NCBI GenBank assembly: GCA_963823095.1
Contig: CAWGKI010000030.1
Location: 62,001 to 126,000, forward strand
Reading direction: 5' to 3'
DNA length: 64,000 nt
Source: CAIVVT01 sp963823095
GTDB taxonomy: Bacteria > Acidobacteriota > Terriglobia > Bryobacterales > Bryobacteraceae
A program made the translations under genes and the position numbers. Positions 8,431-18,924 of this stretch are shown here, piece after piece; position 1 is the first letter of the stretch; every line of letters begins with the position of its first letter. Under the pieces are notes generated by a model. It did no database searches and had not been told where the DNA came from. It saw only the letters and a list, made by a program, of their open reading frames with translations.

Positions 8431-11310
8431 ATGATCGATCCCGACCTGAGCTGTAAACGCGAAGACCGGCGCGAGGCCGTGCGCGCCGCGGATCTGTTCG
8501 GCCTGGATTACATCGAGGTGAGCGACAACCAGCTCACGCTCACGGTGTTCTTTCTCGGCAAAGCTCCGCAGAAGATCGACAAGCGCAACGTGAAGATCTC
8601 GGGCGGAAGACGCATCGTGGACATCCGAGTGACGGCTATTCACGTCACGCGGCAAAAGGATCCGGCGCTCGACGATTCCATGGACGTCTTCGTCGCACAG
8701 GCCGGTGACTTCTCCACCTATACCCTCAGCGTTGTGGATCTGGACGAACGGGGACGTCCCACGGGTGAGCCGATGCAGGGTTTCGACCCGCGCTTCAGCG
8801 AGGTGGGCTTCACGTTCAAAGGCAGTTGCCCGACGGGTCTGGACTGCAAGACAAAACAGGTGTGCCCGCCCCCAGTGCGCCCGTCGCCCGAGATCGATTA
8901 CCTGGCAAAGGACTACGAGAGCTTCCGCCAGTCGATCCTCGACCGTATGGCGCTGACCGTGCCCGCGTGGCAGGAGACGCACGTCCCCGATATCGGCATT
9001 GCGCTGGTCGAACTGCTGGCCTACGTGGGCGACTACCTCAGCTACTACCAGGACGCCGTGGCTACGGAAGCGTACCTGTTCACCGCAAGGCAGCGCATCT
9101 CCGTACGCCGCCATGCGCGATTGGTCGATTACGCGATGCACGAAGGATGCAACTCCCGGGCCTGGGAAGCGCTGTGGACCGATACTTACCAACCGTTCGA
9201 TGCGACGAAGCTCTTCTTTATCACCGCGTTCCCCGGCGCGCCGGGAAATCGCACTCTGACGCCAACGGATCTCGAAAGCGTGCCCCCTTCCAGCTACATG
9301 GCGTTCCAGCCACTGCTGCCCGCGAGCGGGACATTCGCCATCTACCCCGCGCACAGCGAGATGCACCTCTACGCCTGGGGAGACTCGCAGTGTTGCAAGG
9401 CGGCAGGTGCTACTTCGGCCACACTGATCGATGCTTGGGCGGAGGTGACAAGCACGACGCCGCCAATGCGTCCGAATGAGCCCCCGGGAGCCACGGACGG
9501 GCCCGCCGGAACAGCGAGGGTGCTGCATCTTTGTGTCGGAGATGTGCTGATCTTCGAAGAGCGTTTGGGCCCCAAGACCGGAAACCCGGCCGATGCCGAT
9601 CCGACGCACCGGCAGGCGGTGCGGCTGACGAAAGTCCTTCGCGCGGTGGACGCTTTGGGCAACCAGCCGGTCGTGGAGATCTGGTGGGCGAGCGAAGACG
9701 CGCTCACTTTCCCCTTGTGCATTTCATCCCGCAATCCGGCGTCGGATTGCACGCCGATGGACAACGTCAGCGTGGCGCTCGGAAACGTGATGCTGGTGGA
9801 CAACGGCGGCAACGCCAATGAAACGATCGGAACCGTTCCCACTCGCGACTCATCGGCGAACTGCCCTACGCCGTGTCATCCTGCGACAGTCCAGATCACA
9901 GCCGGCAAGTTCTGCCCTGCTCTCACGCAGCGGCCGCTTACTTTTAGCCAGCCGATTTCGCCGTCGTCCTGCTCGGCGGCGGAAGTGACCGTGCAGGACC
10001 TGCGGCTAGCAATGCCCTGCGTGGCCCTCGCGAGCATACCGCCCGCGCCGGACTGCGCACCGCAATCCGGTCCGCCGGTCCCTTGCACGATTCCTCCGCT
10101 GTTTACGTTCGACGACCTGAGGGACCCCACGGCAATCGCCAAGCAATTGAAGTCACCTGTGAACGTGAACTTGCAGTATCTCTATTCATTGCTGAGTCCC
10201 GGCACACAACAACTGCTGGCGGGCTACGACGGCACGAGCGCGCTGCCCGACCCGCTGCGGATCGCACTCATCGCGGATTTCACCGCTCTGCTCCAATCCT
10301 GGTATCCCGTGCGCGATCTGCTTGAGAGTGGTCCGAACGACTTCAGCTTTGTCGCCGAGATGGACGACGACAGCTATGCCCATCTGCGGTTCGGCGACGG
10401 TCAACTGGGCCGGCAGCCAGACGCCGGAATGGAGTTTCAAGCCTCATACCGCATTGGCAACGGCGAGTCGGGTAACGTCGGGGCCGAGACCATCACCTAC
10501 CTAGTCTATCCGGAGAAACTGAGTGGAGTAACGATCAAGCCGCACAACCCTCTGCCGGCCACGGGCGGCGCCGATCCCGAGCCCGTGGCCGACGTGAAGT
10601 ACTTCGCGCCATCCGCCTTCCGCAATGTGCTCGAACGCGCGATCACGGGAGACGATTACGCGGCCATCGCGTCAGACAATGCGCGCAGGTTGGAGGAGCG
10701 GCCGGCTCCGCCCGGTGGTGGGTGCGAGCCGCCGTTCGTGAAGCTGCAGGGCGCTAAAGGCGTGCTGCGCTGGACGGGAAGCTGGTATGAGGCGCTGGTT
10801 GCGGTGGACCCGGTTGGGACTGAAACCGCAGGTGCGATTTTGCTCCAGGAGATCGACGCGTATCTCGAACCCTACCGGCGCATGGGACAGGATTTGACCA
10901 TTGACGGCGCGCAATACGTGCCGCTCGACCTGGCCTTGTCGGTTTGCGTTCTTCCCGATTACCTGCGGGGGCAAGTGGAAGCGGCGTTGCTTGAGGTCTT
11001 CGGAAATGGTGTGCTGCCGGATGGTAGCAGGGGGTTCTTCCATCCCGATAACCTCACATTCGGCGAAGGCATCTACGTCAGCCAGATTGTTGCCGCGGCG
11101 CAAGCGGTGACCGGCGTAGCAAGCGTGTCCGTGAAGAGGCTTCGGCGCTACCGAGTGTCCGCGCGTCCGGCCTCTGCCGGTTCAATGGGCCCTGCCGTAC
11201 CGACGTCCGGCGTGCTGACTTTGGGTCCGTTTGAGATTGCCCAATTGGATAACGACCCCAGCTTCCCGGAGAACGGAAGGCTACAACTCAGTCTGAGAGG
11301 TGGACGATGA
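8431..11310 (+). CDS. Baseplate wedge protein, gpJ/gp6-like, cysteine-rich (Pvc11-like)
   Basis: A 959-residue baseplate J-type protein. The conserved block PSPEIDYLAKDYESFRQSIL DRM, then DIGIALVELLAYVGDYLSYY QDAVATEAYL is the hallmark of the eCIS putative baseplate assembly family. The C-terminal third has the gpJ-like SYRIGNGESGNVGAETITYL and a conserved FRNVLERAITGDDYAAIA, with DLALSVCVLPDYLRGQVEAA near the end. An N-terminal beta region precedes them. The middle (about 9700-10110) has an unusually dense set of Cys residues, many in CP or PC pairs. Start ATG 8431 follows GAGGTGG. Its stop overlaps ATG 11307. Confidence 0.88.
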   Translation: MIDPDLSCKREDRREAVRAADLFGLDYIEVSDNQLTLTVFFLGKAPQKIDKRNVKISGGRRIVDIRVTAIHVTRQKDPALDDSMDVFVAQAGDFSTYTLSVVDLDERGRPTGEPMQGFDPRFSEVGFTFKGSCPTGLDCKTKQVCPPPVRPSPEIDYLAKDYESFRQSILDRMALTVPAWQETHVPDIGIALVELLAYVGDYLSYYQDAVATEAYLFTARQRISVRRHARLVDYAMHEGCNSRAWEALWTDTYQPFDATKLFFITAFPGAPGNRTLTPTDLESVPPSSYMAFQPLLPASGTFAIYPAHSEMHLYAWGDSQCCKAAGATSATLIDAWAEVTSTTPPMRPNEPPGATDGPAGTARVLHLCVGDVLIFEERLGPKTGNPADADPTHRQAVRLTKVLRAVDALGNQPVVEIWWASEDALTFPLCISSRNPASDCTPMDNVSVALGNVMLVDNGGNANETIGTVPTRDSSANCPTPCHPATVQITAGKFCPALTQRPLTFSQPISPSSCSAAEVTVQDLRLAMPCVALASIPPAPDCAPQSGPPVPCTIPPLFTFDDLRDPTAIAKQLKSPVNVNLQYLYSLLSPGTQQLLAGYDGTSALPDPLRIALIADFTALLQSWYPVRDLLESGPNDFSFVAEMDDDSYAHLRFGDGQLGRQPDAGMEFQASYRIGNGESGNVGAETITYLVYPEKLSGVTIKPHNPLPATGGADPEPVADVKYFAPSAFRNVLERAITGDDYAAIASDNARRLEERPAPPGGGCEPPFVKLQGAKGVLRWTGSWYEALVAVDPVGTETAGAILLQEIDAYLEPYRRMGQDLTIDGAQYVPLDLALSVCVLPDYLRGQVEAALLEVFGNGVLPDGSRGFFHPDNLTFGEGIYVSQIVAAAQAVTGVASVSVKRLRRYRVSARPASAGSMGPAVPTSGVLTLGPFEIAQLDNDPSFPENGRLQLSLRGGR

Positions 11311-14300
11311 GCCAGCCATGCGGCTGCTGCGGCGGCATCCAAATCCTCACGCCCGCGCCCGAGATCAACCGTCCCGGCCTCAGCGCCATCGCTTACCGCG
11401 CGGGCACATACGCCACCTTCTTCGAAACAATGCTGGCGCGCCTGTCCAGCCAGTATCTCGACATACCATCCGATGCGCCGGGCGGTCCGGTCTCGCGCAT
11501 CTACCCACTGCAACACCTCACCACACGCGAACTGAGCGACCCGTCGATCGCGTTGATGGATGCGTGGGCCATCGTCGCCGACGTGCTGACCTTCTACCAG
11601 GAGCGCATCGCCAATGAGGGATACCTGCTGACGGCCACCGAGCGGCGCTCCATTCTCGAGCTCGCGCGCCTGGTGGGCTACAAGCTGCGGCCCGGCGTCT
11701 CAGCCAGCGTGTACCTGGCTTTCACGGTGGCGAACGGCTTCAACGGCGTTCTTCCAGCCGGCACGCGCGCGCAAAGCGTTCCCAGCGGAAACGCCTCGCC
11801 GCAGTTCTTCGAGACGTCGGACGATCTTCCCGCGCGCGCCGTTTGGAACGACATTCATCCGCGTCTGACGCGCCCTCAGATCATCGCGCAAGGCGGAGTC
11901 GCAGGTATCGATCCCTCTAGCCTGCACACGCTCTTCGTACAAGGCGTGGCAACGGGACTCAAACCCGGCGACGGCATTGTGATCAGCACCAGCGATGCGC
12001 CTGGTGCACAGACGCTGCGCGTGGCAGACGCCGTCAACCTGCAAGCAGCGAATCTTCGCACCGAGGTGGTGTTGCGCGACACTCTCCTCGCTTCGGACCT
12101 GTCCGCGGTAGAGCAGCGCTATCTGACCGAATCAAGCATTCTGTTTCCCGGCAGCGACATTGCCGCCCAGGTGGGCGCAATGCTCTCGGCGAGTATCCAA
12201 ATAAGTGCGGGGCTGCCCAACCTCCAGCAGCTCCGCCAGTTGGAGTCGATCGCCGAAAGGCGCAACTTCACGCGCCTGCAAGCCTGGCTCTCGGACCTGA
12301 TCGGCGAACTTGACGCATTCGCCAACCAACTCGGAACTGCAGCACGACTCGAGACTGCGGCGGCCGAAACTCCCATTACAGTCAAAGGCGGATCGCGTCC
12401 AGTGTCCTCCGGACTCAGCAATCTCGCAGGGATCGTAAGCCAATTGGCGCTGCCGCCCTCATTGCAGCCGGCCAGCTCGATTCGTCTCACCCGCACGGTG
12501 AGCCAGGCGTTCGCACCGCAGTCCGACACAGCGCCACAACTGCTGTCCGCGTTCTATCCGAACGCGGCATCGAGCCTCTACCAGGCTTGGGGCAACATCG
12601 CATTGCCCGCCAGCCGGCTTCGGGTCTATGCGACGCGTGTGAAGGCCGGCATCTTCGCCAACAGCTTTCCGGGCACCGTGACGCTGACGCAGACGCAGAC
12701 TCAACCAGGCGGCGTCACCGGCGCAAACGCCACCACGACCGGCCCTACCTCGACAACTGTCACAAACTTCACGCAGCCCGTACTGAGTGACGCGCTGAAC
12801 GGTTTGATTGTTGGCGGTGTGGTCACCGCGCTGCCGCTTGACGCGGTCTACGACCAGATCAAGGTGGGCGGTTGGATCGCCAGCGATCGCTTGAATCCGG
12901 ATGGCAGCAGGACCGTCACGCTGCACCAGGTTGCCGGCGTGCAATCCACATCGCGTGAGACCGTCAACAACGGCAACCCTACAGGATTCTCCGGCAAGGT
13001 CACACAAGCCACTCTCAATCCGACTTGGTTGAGCGACTTGCAGGGCGACGCACTTAAGACCTTTCTGGCCTCGACGATTCCGCTGCGCGGCACCGTGATC
13101 TATGCGCAGACGGAAGAGTTGGACCTGGCCGAGGAACCGCTTGACCGGGACGTGGAAGGTAGCACGATCGAGCTCGACGGCTTATTCGACGGCCTTCGTT
13201 CCGGGCGTTGGATCATCGTCTCCGGCGAACGGACCGACATCGCAAACACGACGGGCGTCAGGACGAGCGAACTGGTGATGATTGCCGCGGTGGCCCAGGG
13301 AGGACCCGGACAGCAAGCGTGCATCCCGGTCTCCGCCAACACCCAGCCGTTCACGAAGGTGTACTACGTCACGCCACCTGATGCGGCGGGGGACCGGCTC
13401 GTGGTTGGGCATCCTATCGAGCGCCTGCTCCAGTTCCTGAGCATGGTTCCATTGCCGACTCAGCCCGGTCATCAGCCGATCTGCGGGAACTTCCAGCTTG
13501 CACCGGGCCTATACACAAACGCCTACATCCCCACCGTCACCGAGCGTAGCGGCGATTTCAGCGATTTCTCCGATTCCCTCGTCGATCCACTCACTGGCGC
13601 TCTGTTCCCCGGCGGAGTCATACCCATCTCGCGCTTCGAAGGACAAGGGGCGATCTACGCCTGGCGCATCAGCGCCGTCACCAGCGGCACGGACACGGTT
13701 CACACAACGCTCGTACTGGCCAACAGCCTGGCCTACACGTATGACAGCGGCGCTGTCGACATCTACGCGAACGTCGTTAAGGCCACACACGGGCAGACCG
13801 TCGGCGAGGTATTGGGCAACGGCGATTCCAGCCAGGCTTTTCAGAAGTTCCCGTTGCACCAGAAGCCGCTGACATACCTTCCAGCGGCGACACCGTCCGG
13901 CGCGCAAAGCACGCTCGACACGACCGTGAACGAGATCGACTGGCAGGAAGCGGATAGCTTTGCCGCGATGGGCCCGAACGACCACGAGTACATTACTCAA
14001 ACCGACGACTCGGACCAGACGACCGTCGTGTTCGGCAATGGCACTTCCGGTGCGCGTGTGCCCACGGGCACGGCCAACGTGAAGGCGGTCTATCGCTACG
14101 GAATCGGCTCGCCAGGCAACGTGGACGCCGGCCAGATCAGCCAACTCGCCACACACCCGCTCGGCGCACAAGGGGTCATCAACCCACTGCCGGCTACAGG
14201 CGGAGCGGATCGCGACACAGCCGATCAGGCGCGCCGCAATACTCCGCTCGCGGTGATGGCCCTCGATCGCCTGGTTTCCGTGCGGGACTATGCGGACTTC

Positions 14301-15050
14301 TCGCGCAACTTCGCGGGCGTTGGCAAGGCGGCCTCAGCGAGGCTCTCCGACGGACGCCGCCAGTTGGTGCACGTCACCATCGCGGGCGCCGAGGACATCC
14401 CTATCGACACGACCTCCGACCTGTACCAAAACCTGGTGCAGGCTCTGCATCGGTTCGGCGACCCTAATCTGCCGATCCTCGTTGCCCTGCGCAAGGTCAA
14501 GGTGCTCGTGATCAGTGCCGGAGTCCGCGTGTTGCCGAACTATCACTTCGAGTCGGTCGAGCCGCAAGTGCGAGCCGCCCTCCAAGACTATTTCAGCTTC
14601 GACCGGCGCGAACTCGGCCAGACCGCATTCATGAGCGAGGCTGTCAGCATCATTCAAGGAGTGTATGGCGTGTCGTATTCGAACATCAGCGTCTTCGACT
14701 CCGTGGCCGACGATATACAACCTGCGCAATTAGCTGCGTTGGGTGGCAGCTTGTACCTGCGCTCCTACGTGCAAGCCAACCTTGCGCAAGTCGACACGAC
14801 GGTGGATCTGTCCAGCGTGACAAACTTAACGCTCCAGGATCTGTGGCGTCGCTTCAAGCCCGCGGAGCTTGTCTTCCTGAATTCAAACATTCAAGACACG
14901 CTGATCCTCACCGAGATTACCGCCACCAACCCCGGTCCGCCGCCGGCGACGCCCCCGATGAAGAAGCTGATGAGTGGGCTGCGTCCGGCGGGAACTCGAA
15001 CGTCGGTCGTCTATCCCAAACCAGCCTTTCCGGCAGGAGGCACAAGATGA
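11307..15050 (+). CDS. Second large baseplate wedge protein, gpJ-like (Pvc12-like)
   Basis: A 1247-residue protein related to the previous one. It begins with a Cys-rich CGCCGG motif, then the family block (GTYATFFETMLARLSSQYL, LMDAWAIVADVLTFYQERIA NEGYL, ERRSILELARLVGYKLRPGV). The C-terminal part repeats the gpJ module: YRYGIGSPGNVDAGQISQL, TGGADRDTADQARRNTP, VSVRDYADFSRNFAGVGKA and the late LSDGRRQLVHVTIAGAED. A large middle region (about 12150-13850) is beta-rich and without recognised motifs. In AFP-type particles Afp11 and Afp12 form the wedge dimer; the pair here should do the same. It overlaps both neighbours by ATGA. Intact despite its length. Confidence 0.87.
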   Translation: MSQPCGCCGGIQILTPAPEINRPGLSAIAYRAGTYATFFETMLARLSSQYLDIPSDAPGGPVSRIYPLQHLTTRELSDPSIALMDAWAIVADVLTFYQERIANEGYLLTATERRSILELARLVGYKLRPGVSASVYLAFTVANGFNGVLPAGTRAQSVPSGNASPQFFETSDDLPARAVWNDIHPRLTRPQIIAQGGVAGIDPSSLHTLFVQGVATGLKPGDGIVISTSDAPGAQTLRVADAVNLQAANLRTEVVLRDTLLASDLSAVEQRYLTESSILFPGSDIAAQVGAMLSASIQISAGLPNLQQLRQLESIAERRNFTRLQAWLSDLIGELDAFANQLGTAARLETAAAETPITVKGGSRPVSSGLSNLAGIVSQLALPPSLQPASSIRLTRTVSQAFAPQSDTAPQLLSAFYPNAASSLYQAWGNIALPASRLRVYATRVKAGIFANSFPGTVTLTQTQTQPGGVTGANATTTGPTSTTVTNFTQPVLSDALNGLIVGGVVTALPLDAVYDQIKVGGWIASDRLNPDGSRTVTLHQVAGVQSTSRETVNNGNPTGFSGKVTQATLNPTWLSDLQGDALKTFLASTIPLRGTVIYAQTEELDLAEEPLDRDVEGSTIELDGLFDGLRSGRWIIVSGERTDIANTTGVRTSELVMIAAVAQGGPGQQACIPVSANTQPFTKVYYVTPPDAAGDRLVVGHPIERLLQFLSMVPLPTQPGHQPICGNFQLAPGLYTNAYIPTVTERSGDFSDFSDSLVDPLTGALFPGGVIPISRFEGQGAIYAWRISAVTSGTDTVHTTLVLANSLAYTYDSGAVDIYANVVKATHGQTVGEVLGNGDSSQAFQKFPLHQKPLTYLPAATPSGAQSTLDTTVNEIDWQEADSFAAMGPNDHEYITQTDDSDQTTVVFGNGTSGARVPTGTANVKAVYRYGIGSPGNVDAGQISQLATHPLGAQGVINPLPATGGADRDTADQARRNTPLAVMALDRLVSVRDYADFSRNFAGVGKAASARLSDGRRQLVHVTIAGAEDIPIDTTSDLYQNLVQALHRFGDPNLPILVALRKVKVLVISAGVRVLPNYHFESVEPQVRAALQDYFSFDRRELGQTAFMSEAVSIIQGVYGVSYSNISVFDSVADDIQPAQLAALGGSLYLRSYVQANLAQVDTTVDLSSVTNLTLQDLWRRFKPAELVFLNSNIQDTLILTEITATNPGPPPATPPMKKLMSGLRPAGTRTSVVYPKPAFPAGGTR

Positions 15051-17234
15051 CAGCCAACGCCGACCGGCTTTACAATCTGCTGCCCGTGGTCTACCGGCTC
15101 CGCGACGCGGACCAGGGTTACCCACTGCGCGCGTTGCTTCAGGTGATCTCCGAGCAGGTCAACGTGGTGGATGCCGACATCGCGCAACTCTACGAGAACT
15201 GGTTTATCGAAACCTGCCAGGACTGGGTGGTGCCTTATATCGGCGGCTTGATCGGTTACACGCCGGTGGAAGACGCCGCTCAATTAGGTAGTGTGACCAC
15301 GAAGCGCGGCGTCAGCCGCGAACGAGTTCTGATCCCGCGACAGGAAGTGGCGAACACTATCCGGTACCGCCGCCGCAAAGGAACTCTGCGGTTGCTGGAG
15401 GATCTCGCGCGGAGCGTGGCCGGATGGCCGGCGCACGCCGTTGAATTCTATCGTTCGCTGGGCGTGGCCCAGAACATCGACTACCTTCACATAGACCGCG
15501 GGAGGACGGCCGACATTCGGGACGGTGTTGCTCTGGAGCATCTTGGCGGGCCTTTCGATATGCAGGCGCGCACGGTGGAAGTGCGGCGTGTGGACTCGCA
15601 ACATTCGCAGGGCCGCTACAACATTCCCAGTGTCGGCGTCTTCGTGTGGCGGCTGCCGGTGTATTCAGTCACGCAGGCGCCAGCGTACTGTTACGAAGAA
15701 GAGAATCCGAACTGCTTCCTGTTCAGCGCGCTCGGCAACGATGTTCCCCTCTACAACTCGCCGCAACCCGCTCAGCCGTCCTTGGGATACAACGCCACAG
15801 AAGTCAATTTCCCTGCGCCCATCCGGCGGCTGAGCGCTCGAGCCGGTTCAAACCGAGGCCGAGGTTGCGCCCTCTCCATCCGGCGTTCCACTGTACTACG
15901 GCGCGGGGAAGAGCTTCGAAATCTGGGTCGGATCGTTGAGCCAGCCGGTTCCGCCAGATCAAATCGTGGCTGCCGACTTGAGCGGGTGGACATATGTCCC
16001 TCTGCCTGGACAAGTGGCCGTCGATCCCGAGTTGGGGCGGATTGCGCTTCCACAGAGTCAGGGGCGCAAGCAGGGAGTCTGGGTCACGTACAATTACGGC
16101 TTTAGCGCCGCAATTGGAGGCGGTGAATACGATCGCCCGGTGAGCGAGGCTCCGGGATCCAAGCTGTATTTGGTCGGCGCCGGCGAGATGTTCAAGCGCA
16201 TCAACGATGCACTGACGCAGTGGATGAGCGATGCGCCCGCCAATGCGGTGATCGAAATCACGGACAGCGGCGTGTATGTGGAGCAGATCAACATCGATTT
16301 GAAGCGGGATCAGACTCTGCAACTGCGCGCGGCGAATCGCAAGCGCCCGGTGATCCGGCTGCTCGATTGGCAGACTTCGCTTCCGGACAATCTGACGGTC
16401 AGCGGCGACTCCAATACCTGGTTCATCCTCGACGGCATCGTGGTCACGGGACGCGGAGCGCAAATCGAAGGCGACATGGCCGGAGTGCAGATCCGCCACT
16501 CGACCCTCGTGCCGGGATGGGGACTGCAATGCGACTGCAAGCCCAAGCGAGCCACCGAGCCGAGCCTGGAGCTGATCGACTCACCCGAGTGCGTCCATAT
16601 CGAACACAGCATCGTGGGCAGCATCCAGGTGACGCGCGACGAGGTGAGGCAGGATCCGGTCGAGATCCGCATCAGCGACAGCATTGTCGACGCGACCGGC
16701 GTTGACGGCGTTGCACTGGGCGCGCCGGAGAAAAGATGCGCGTACTCCACGTTGACCGTTCTGCGCAGCACGATCTTCGGACAGATCCAAACAGAGGAGA
16801 TCCGGCTCGCGGAAAACAGCATTCTGCTGGGCGCGATTCTGGTGTGCCGCCGCCAGCAAGGGTGCATGCGATTTTGCTACGCGACCCCGGGATCGCGCAC
16901 GCCGCGGCGGTACGAGTGCCAGCCGGACTTGGTGATTCAAGCAGTGAACGATCTCTTCCAGCAAGGGAAGATCTCCGTTAAGGAACGGGAGATCGTTGTG
17001 GCCCGCGAGACGCTGCGAGTCGAGCCGGAATTCAACAGCACGCGATATGGCCGGCCAACCTACTGCCAGCTCTCGAAGGAGTGCGCAGTCGAAATCAAGC
17101 GCGGGGCCGACGACGAATCCGAAATGGGAGTATTCCACGATCTGTATTGGCCGCAGCGTGGGGCGAACCTCGCTATGCGGCTTGCCGAGTACACACCGGC
17201 CGGCATGGATGCCGGCATCATTTTCGCCAGCTAA
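15047..17234 (+). CDS. Tail protein I / beta-helix tip protein of eCIS, one frameshift
   Basis: The N-terminal 200 residues are a phage tail protein I (TIGR02242-type) domain: RLYNLLPVVYRLRDADQGYP L and the WVVPYIGGLIGY block, then RYRRRKGTLRLLEDLARSVA GW. The part after about 15850 has repeated short strands typical of a right-handed beta-helix (such as SDSGVYVEQINIDLK, DGIVVTGRGAQIEGDMAGV, EHSIVGSIQVTRDEV), a Cys cluster (QCDCKP and a later CRRQQGC, CYAT, YECQ) and a closing CQLSKECAVEIKRGADDESE MG that is conserved in this family. The full product is about 729 residues. One base must be skipped at 15825-15840 to pass from FPAPIRRLS to LEPVQTEAEVAP. The beta-helix is a reasonable target-binding or tip structure. 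Confidence 0.8.
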
Positions 17235-17243
17235 GGATGACGC

Positions 17244-18893
17244 ATGAAAGCCGATCTCACGCGAAATACGTTTCACGGGTACAAGCACTTCGCCCGTGTC
17301 GTCATGCAGCAAGGAAGGGTCCAACTCGATGCCGACTGGAACGAGCAGACGGCCATTCTCTTGCGCTACCTCAGAGCGTTCGCCGCGGACTCCATTGGAC
17401 CCCACGGGGGACCCGGGCCCAATCCGGGTTTTCAAATCGCGGGCATCCCCTCGACCGGCCGCGATTTCACTATCGGCGCGGGACGTTACTACGTCCAAGG
17501 CATCCCGCTGGATGTCGAAGGGCCGGCGTATCCGGTGGTGAGCGTCGGCGATGCGGGGACCAATCAGGTGCAGGTTTCAACCGCGGTTCAGGGCGGGGTG
17601 AGACTGCAAGTAAACGGCTATGTGTCGTACCCCGACGGCCAAGGCGGAATGGTCATCGCCAAGATAGTCAAAATCGGGGCAGCCGGACTGCTAACGCTCG
17701 ATCAGGATACCAGTCCACTCAAGGGCGCGACGAACCCTGCGCTGCAAGGACTCGTTACTTACCTCACGCAGCCCGATTATCCAGTCCCCGCAAATGCGCA
17801 GCTTCCCGCGAACACGAATTGCCAGGTTTACGTCGACGTGTGGGAGCGGCTGATCACATACGTGGAGGACGATAGCGTCCGCGAGGCGGCGCTGGGCGGC
17901 CCCGACACGGCAGCCCGGACGAAGGTGGTCTGGCAAGTGAAACAGACGGCGCCATGCTCGACGACGATCCCCATCGCCTGTTGCACCGCCGAGGCGATCA
18001 CAAGTCAATTCCAGCCTCCGAACCGCGGGCTCCTGAAAGCGGTCGCGAAGCAGAAGGGTGTCTCCACCGATCCCTGTGTCATCAACCCCGATGCGAATTA
18101 TCGTGGGCCTGAAAATCAGCTCTACCGAATTGAAATCCACACAGGGGCCGTGGACGGCAATGGCAACACCGTGAATCCAACTTTCAAGTGGTCGCGCGAG
18201 AACGGCTCCGTAGTCTTCCCAATTGTGAACATCGGCAGCGGCGGCGGGATGACGACGGTCACTCTCGAGAGTCTCGGCCGCGACGATCGCTTCGGCCTGA
18301 ACGAAGGCGACTGGGTGGAACTCCAGGACGACGATTACGTGCTGCAGAACCGCGCCGAAGCCTTGTTGCAGGTGCAATCGATCGACAGTACCAGTCTCAC
18401 CGTGACTCTGACCGGCGCGCTCTCATCGCAGGTGGGTCAGGATCAGACCAAGCATCCCTTGCTGCGGCGCTGGGATGAAACCGCGGGAGACGCGACGGAG
18501 GGCGGGCTCCAACTAGGGGCCGACAACGCTGTTCTGCTCGTGGAGGGTACTGGCAACCAAAACTGGCTGACGCTTGAGGACGGAATTCAGATCCAATTCC
18601 AACCGGCGCTGGCGGGAACCACCAACCAATACCGCACCAGCGATTACTGGCTGATTCCGGCGCGCACGGCGACCGGAGACATCGAATGGCCTACGGTAAC
18701 TTCCAAGGACGTGCAGGGCAACGTTGTGACCGATCCCGTCCCCCTTCCGCCGGACGGAGTGACTCACTATTATGCGCCGCTCGCGGTGATCGCGGTGGAC
18801 GGACCCGATCCGGTCTCTCTGCGAACGGAATGCCGCTGGCAGTTTCCTCAGGAAGCCGTACCTATGGCACCTCTCGTTCCCAAGAAGAAGTAA
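17244..18893 (+). CDS. DUF6519 domain eCIS structural protein
   Basis: A 549-residue protein starting with the DUF6519 signature: KADLTRNTFHGYKHFARVVM QQGRVQLDADWNEQ. Such proteins close many eCIS operons of Acidobacteria, Actinobacteria and Myxobacteria. The N-terminal part resembles the start of phage tail-fibre or tip proteins, followed by a beta-rich body with a conserved YVDVWERLITYVEDDSVREA ALGGPDTAARTKVVWQVK block and an LYRIEIHTG plus FKWSRENGSVVFP stretch. Exact role is not established; attachment to the outside of the baseplate or fibre is plausible. It lies 9 bases after the tip gene, with AAGGA before ATG 17244, and is the last gene of the operon. Intact. Confidence 0.82.
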   Translation: MKADLTRNTFHGYKHFARVVMQQGRVQLDADWNEQTAILLRYLRAFAADSIGPHGGPGPNPGFQIAGIPSTGRDFTIGAGRYYVQGIPLDVEGPAYPVVSVGDAGTNQVQVSTAVQGGVRLQVNGYVSYPDGQGGMVIAKIVKIGAAGLLTLDQDTSPLKGATNPALQGLVTYLTQPDYPVPANAQLPANTNCQVYVDVWERLITYVEDDSVREAALGGPDTAARTKVVWQVKQTAPCSTTIPIACCTAEAITSQFQPPNRGLLKAVAKQKGVSTDPCVINPDANYRGPENQLYRIEIHTGAVDGNGNTVNPTFKWSRENGSVVFPIVNIGSGGGMTTVTLESLGRDDRFGLNEGDWVELQDDDYVLQNRAEALLQVQSIDSTSLTVTLTGALSSQVGQDQTKHPLLRRWDETAGDATEGGLQLGADNAVLLVEGTGNQNWLTLEDGIQIQFQPALAGTTNQYRTSDYWLIPARTATGDIEWPTVTSKDVQGNVVTDPVPLPPDGVTHYYAPLAVIAVDGPDPVSLRTECRWQFPQEAVPMAPLVPKKK

Positions 18894-18905
18894 GCGCGGC
18901 GTAAG

Positions 18906-18924
18906 TCACTCCAGCGTGGAGTGA
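18906..18924. terminator. Hairpin at the convergent end of the eCIS operon
   Basis: An 8-bp perfect stem (TCACTCCA / TGGAGTGA) with a GCG loop lies 12 bases past the last eCIS gene and overlaps the last codons and stop of the convergent regulator. There is no T-run on either side, so it would be a weak or Rho-assisted terminator; it may serve both strands. Confidence 0.4.

Noticed and set aside
8389..9609. Open frame of 406 codons on the - strand
   Set aside because: Antisense shadow of the gpJ-like gene; no motif or ribosome site.
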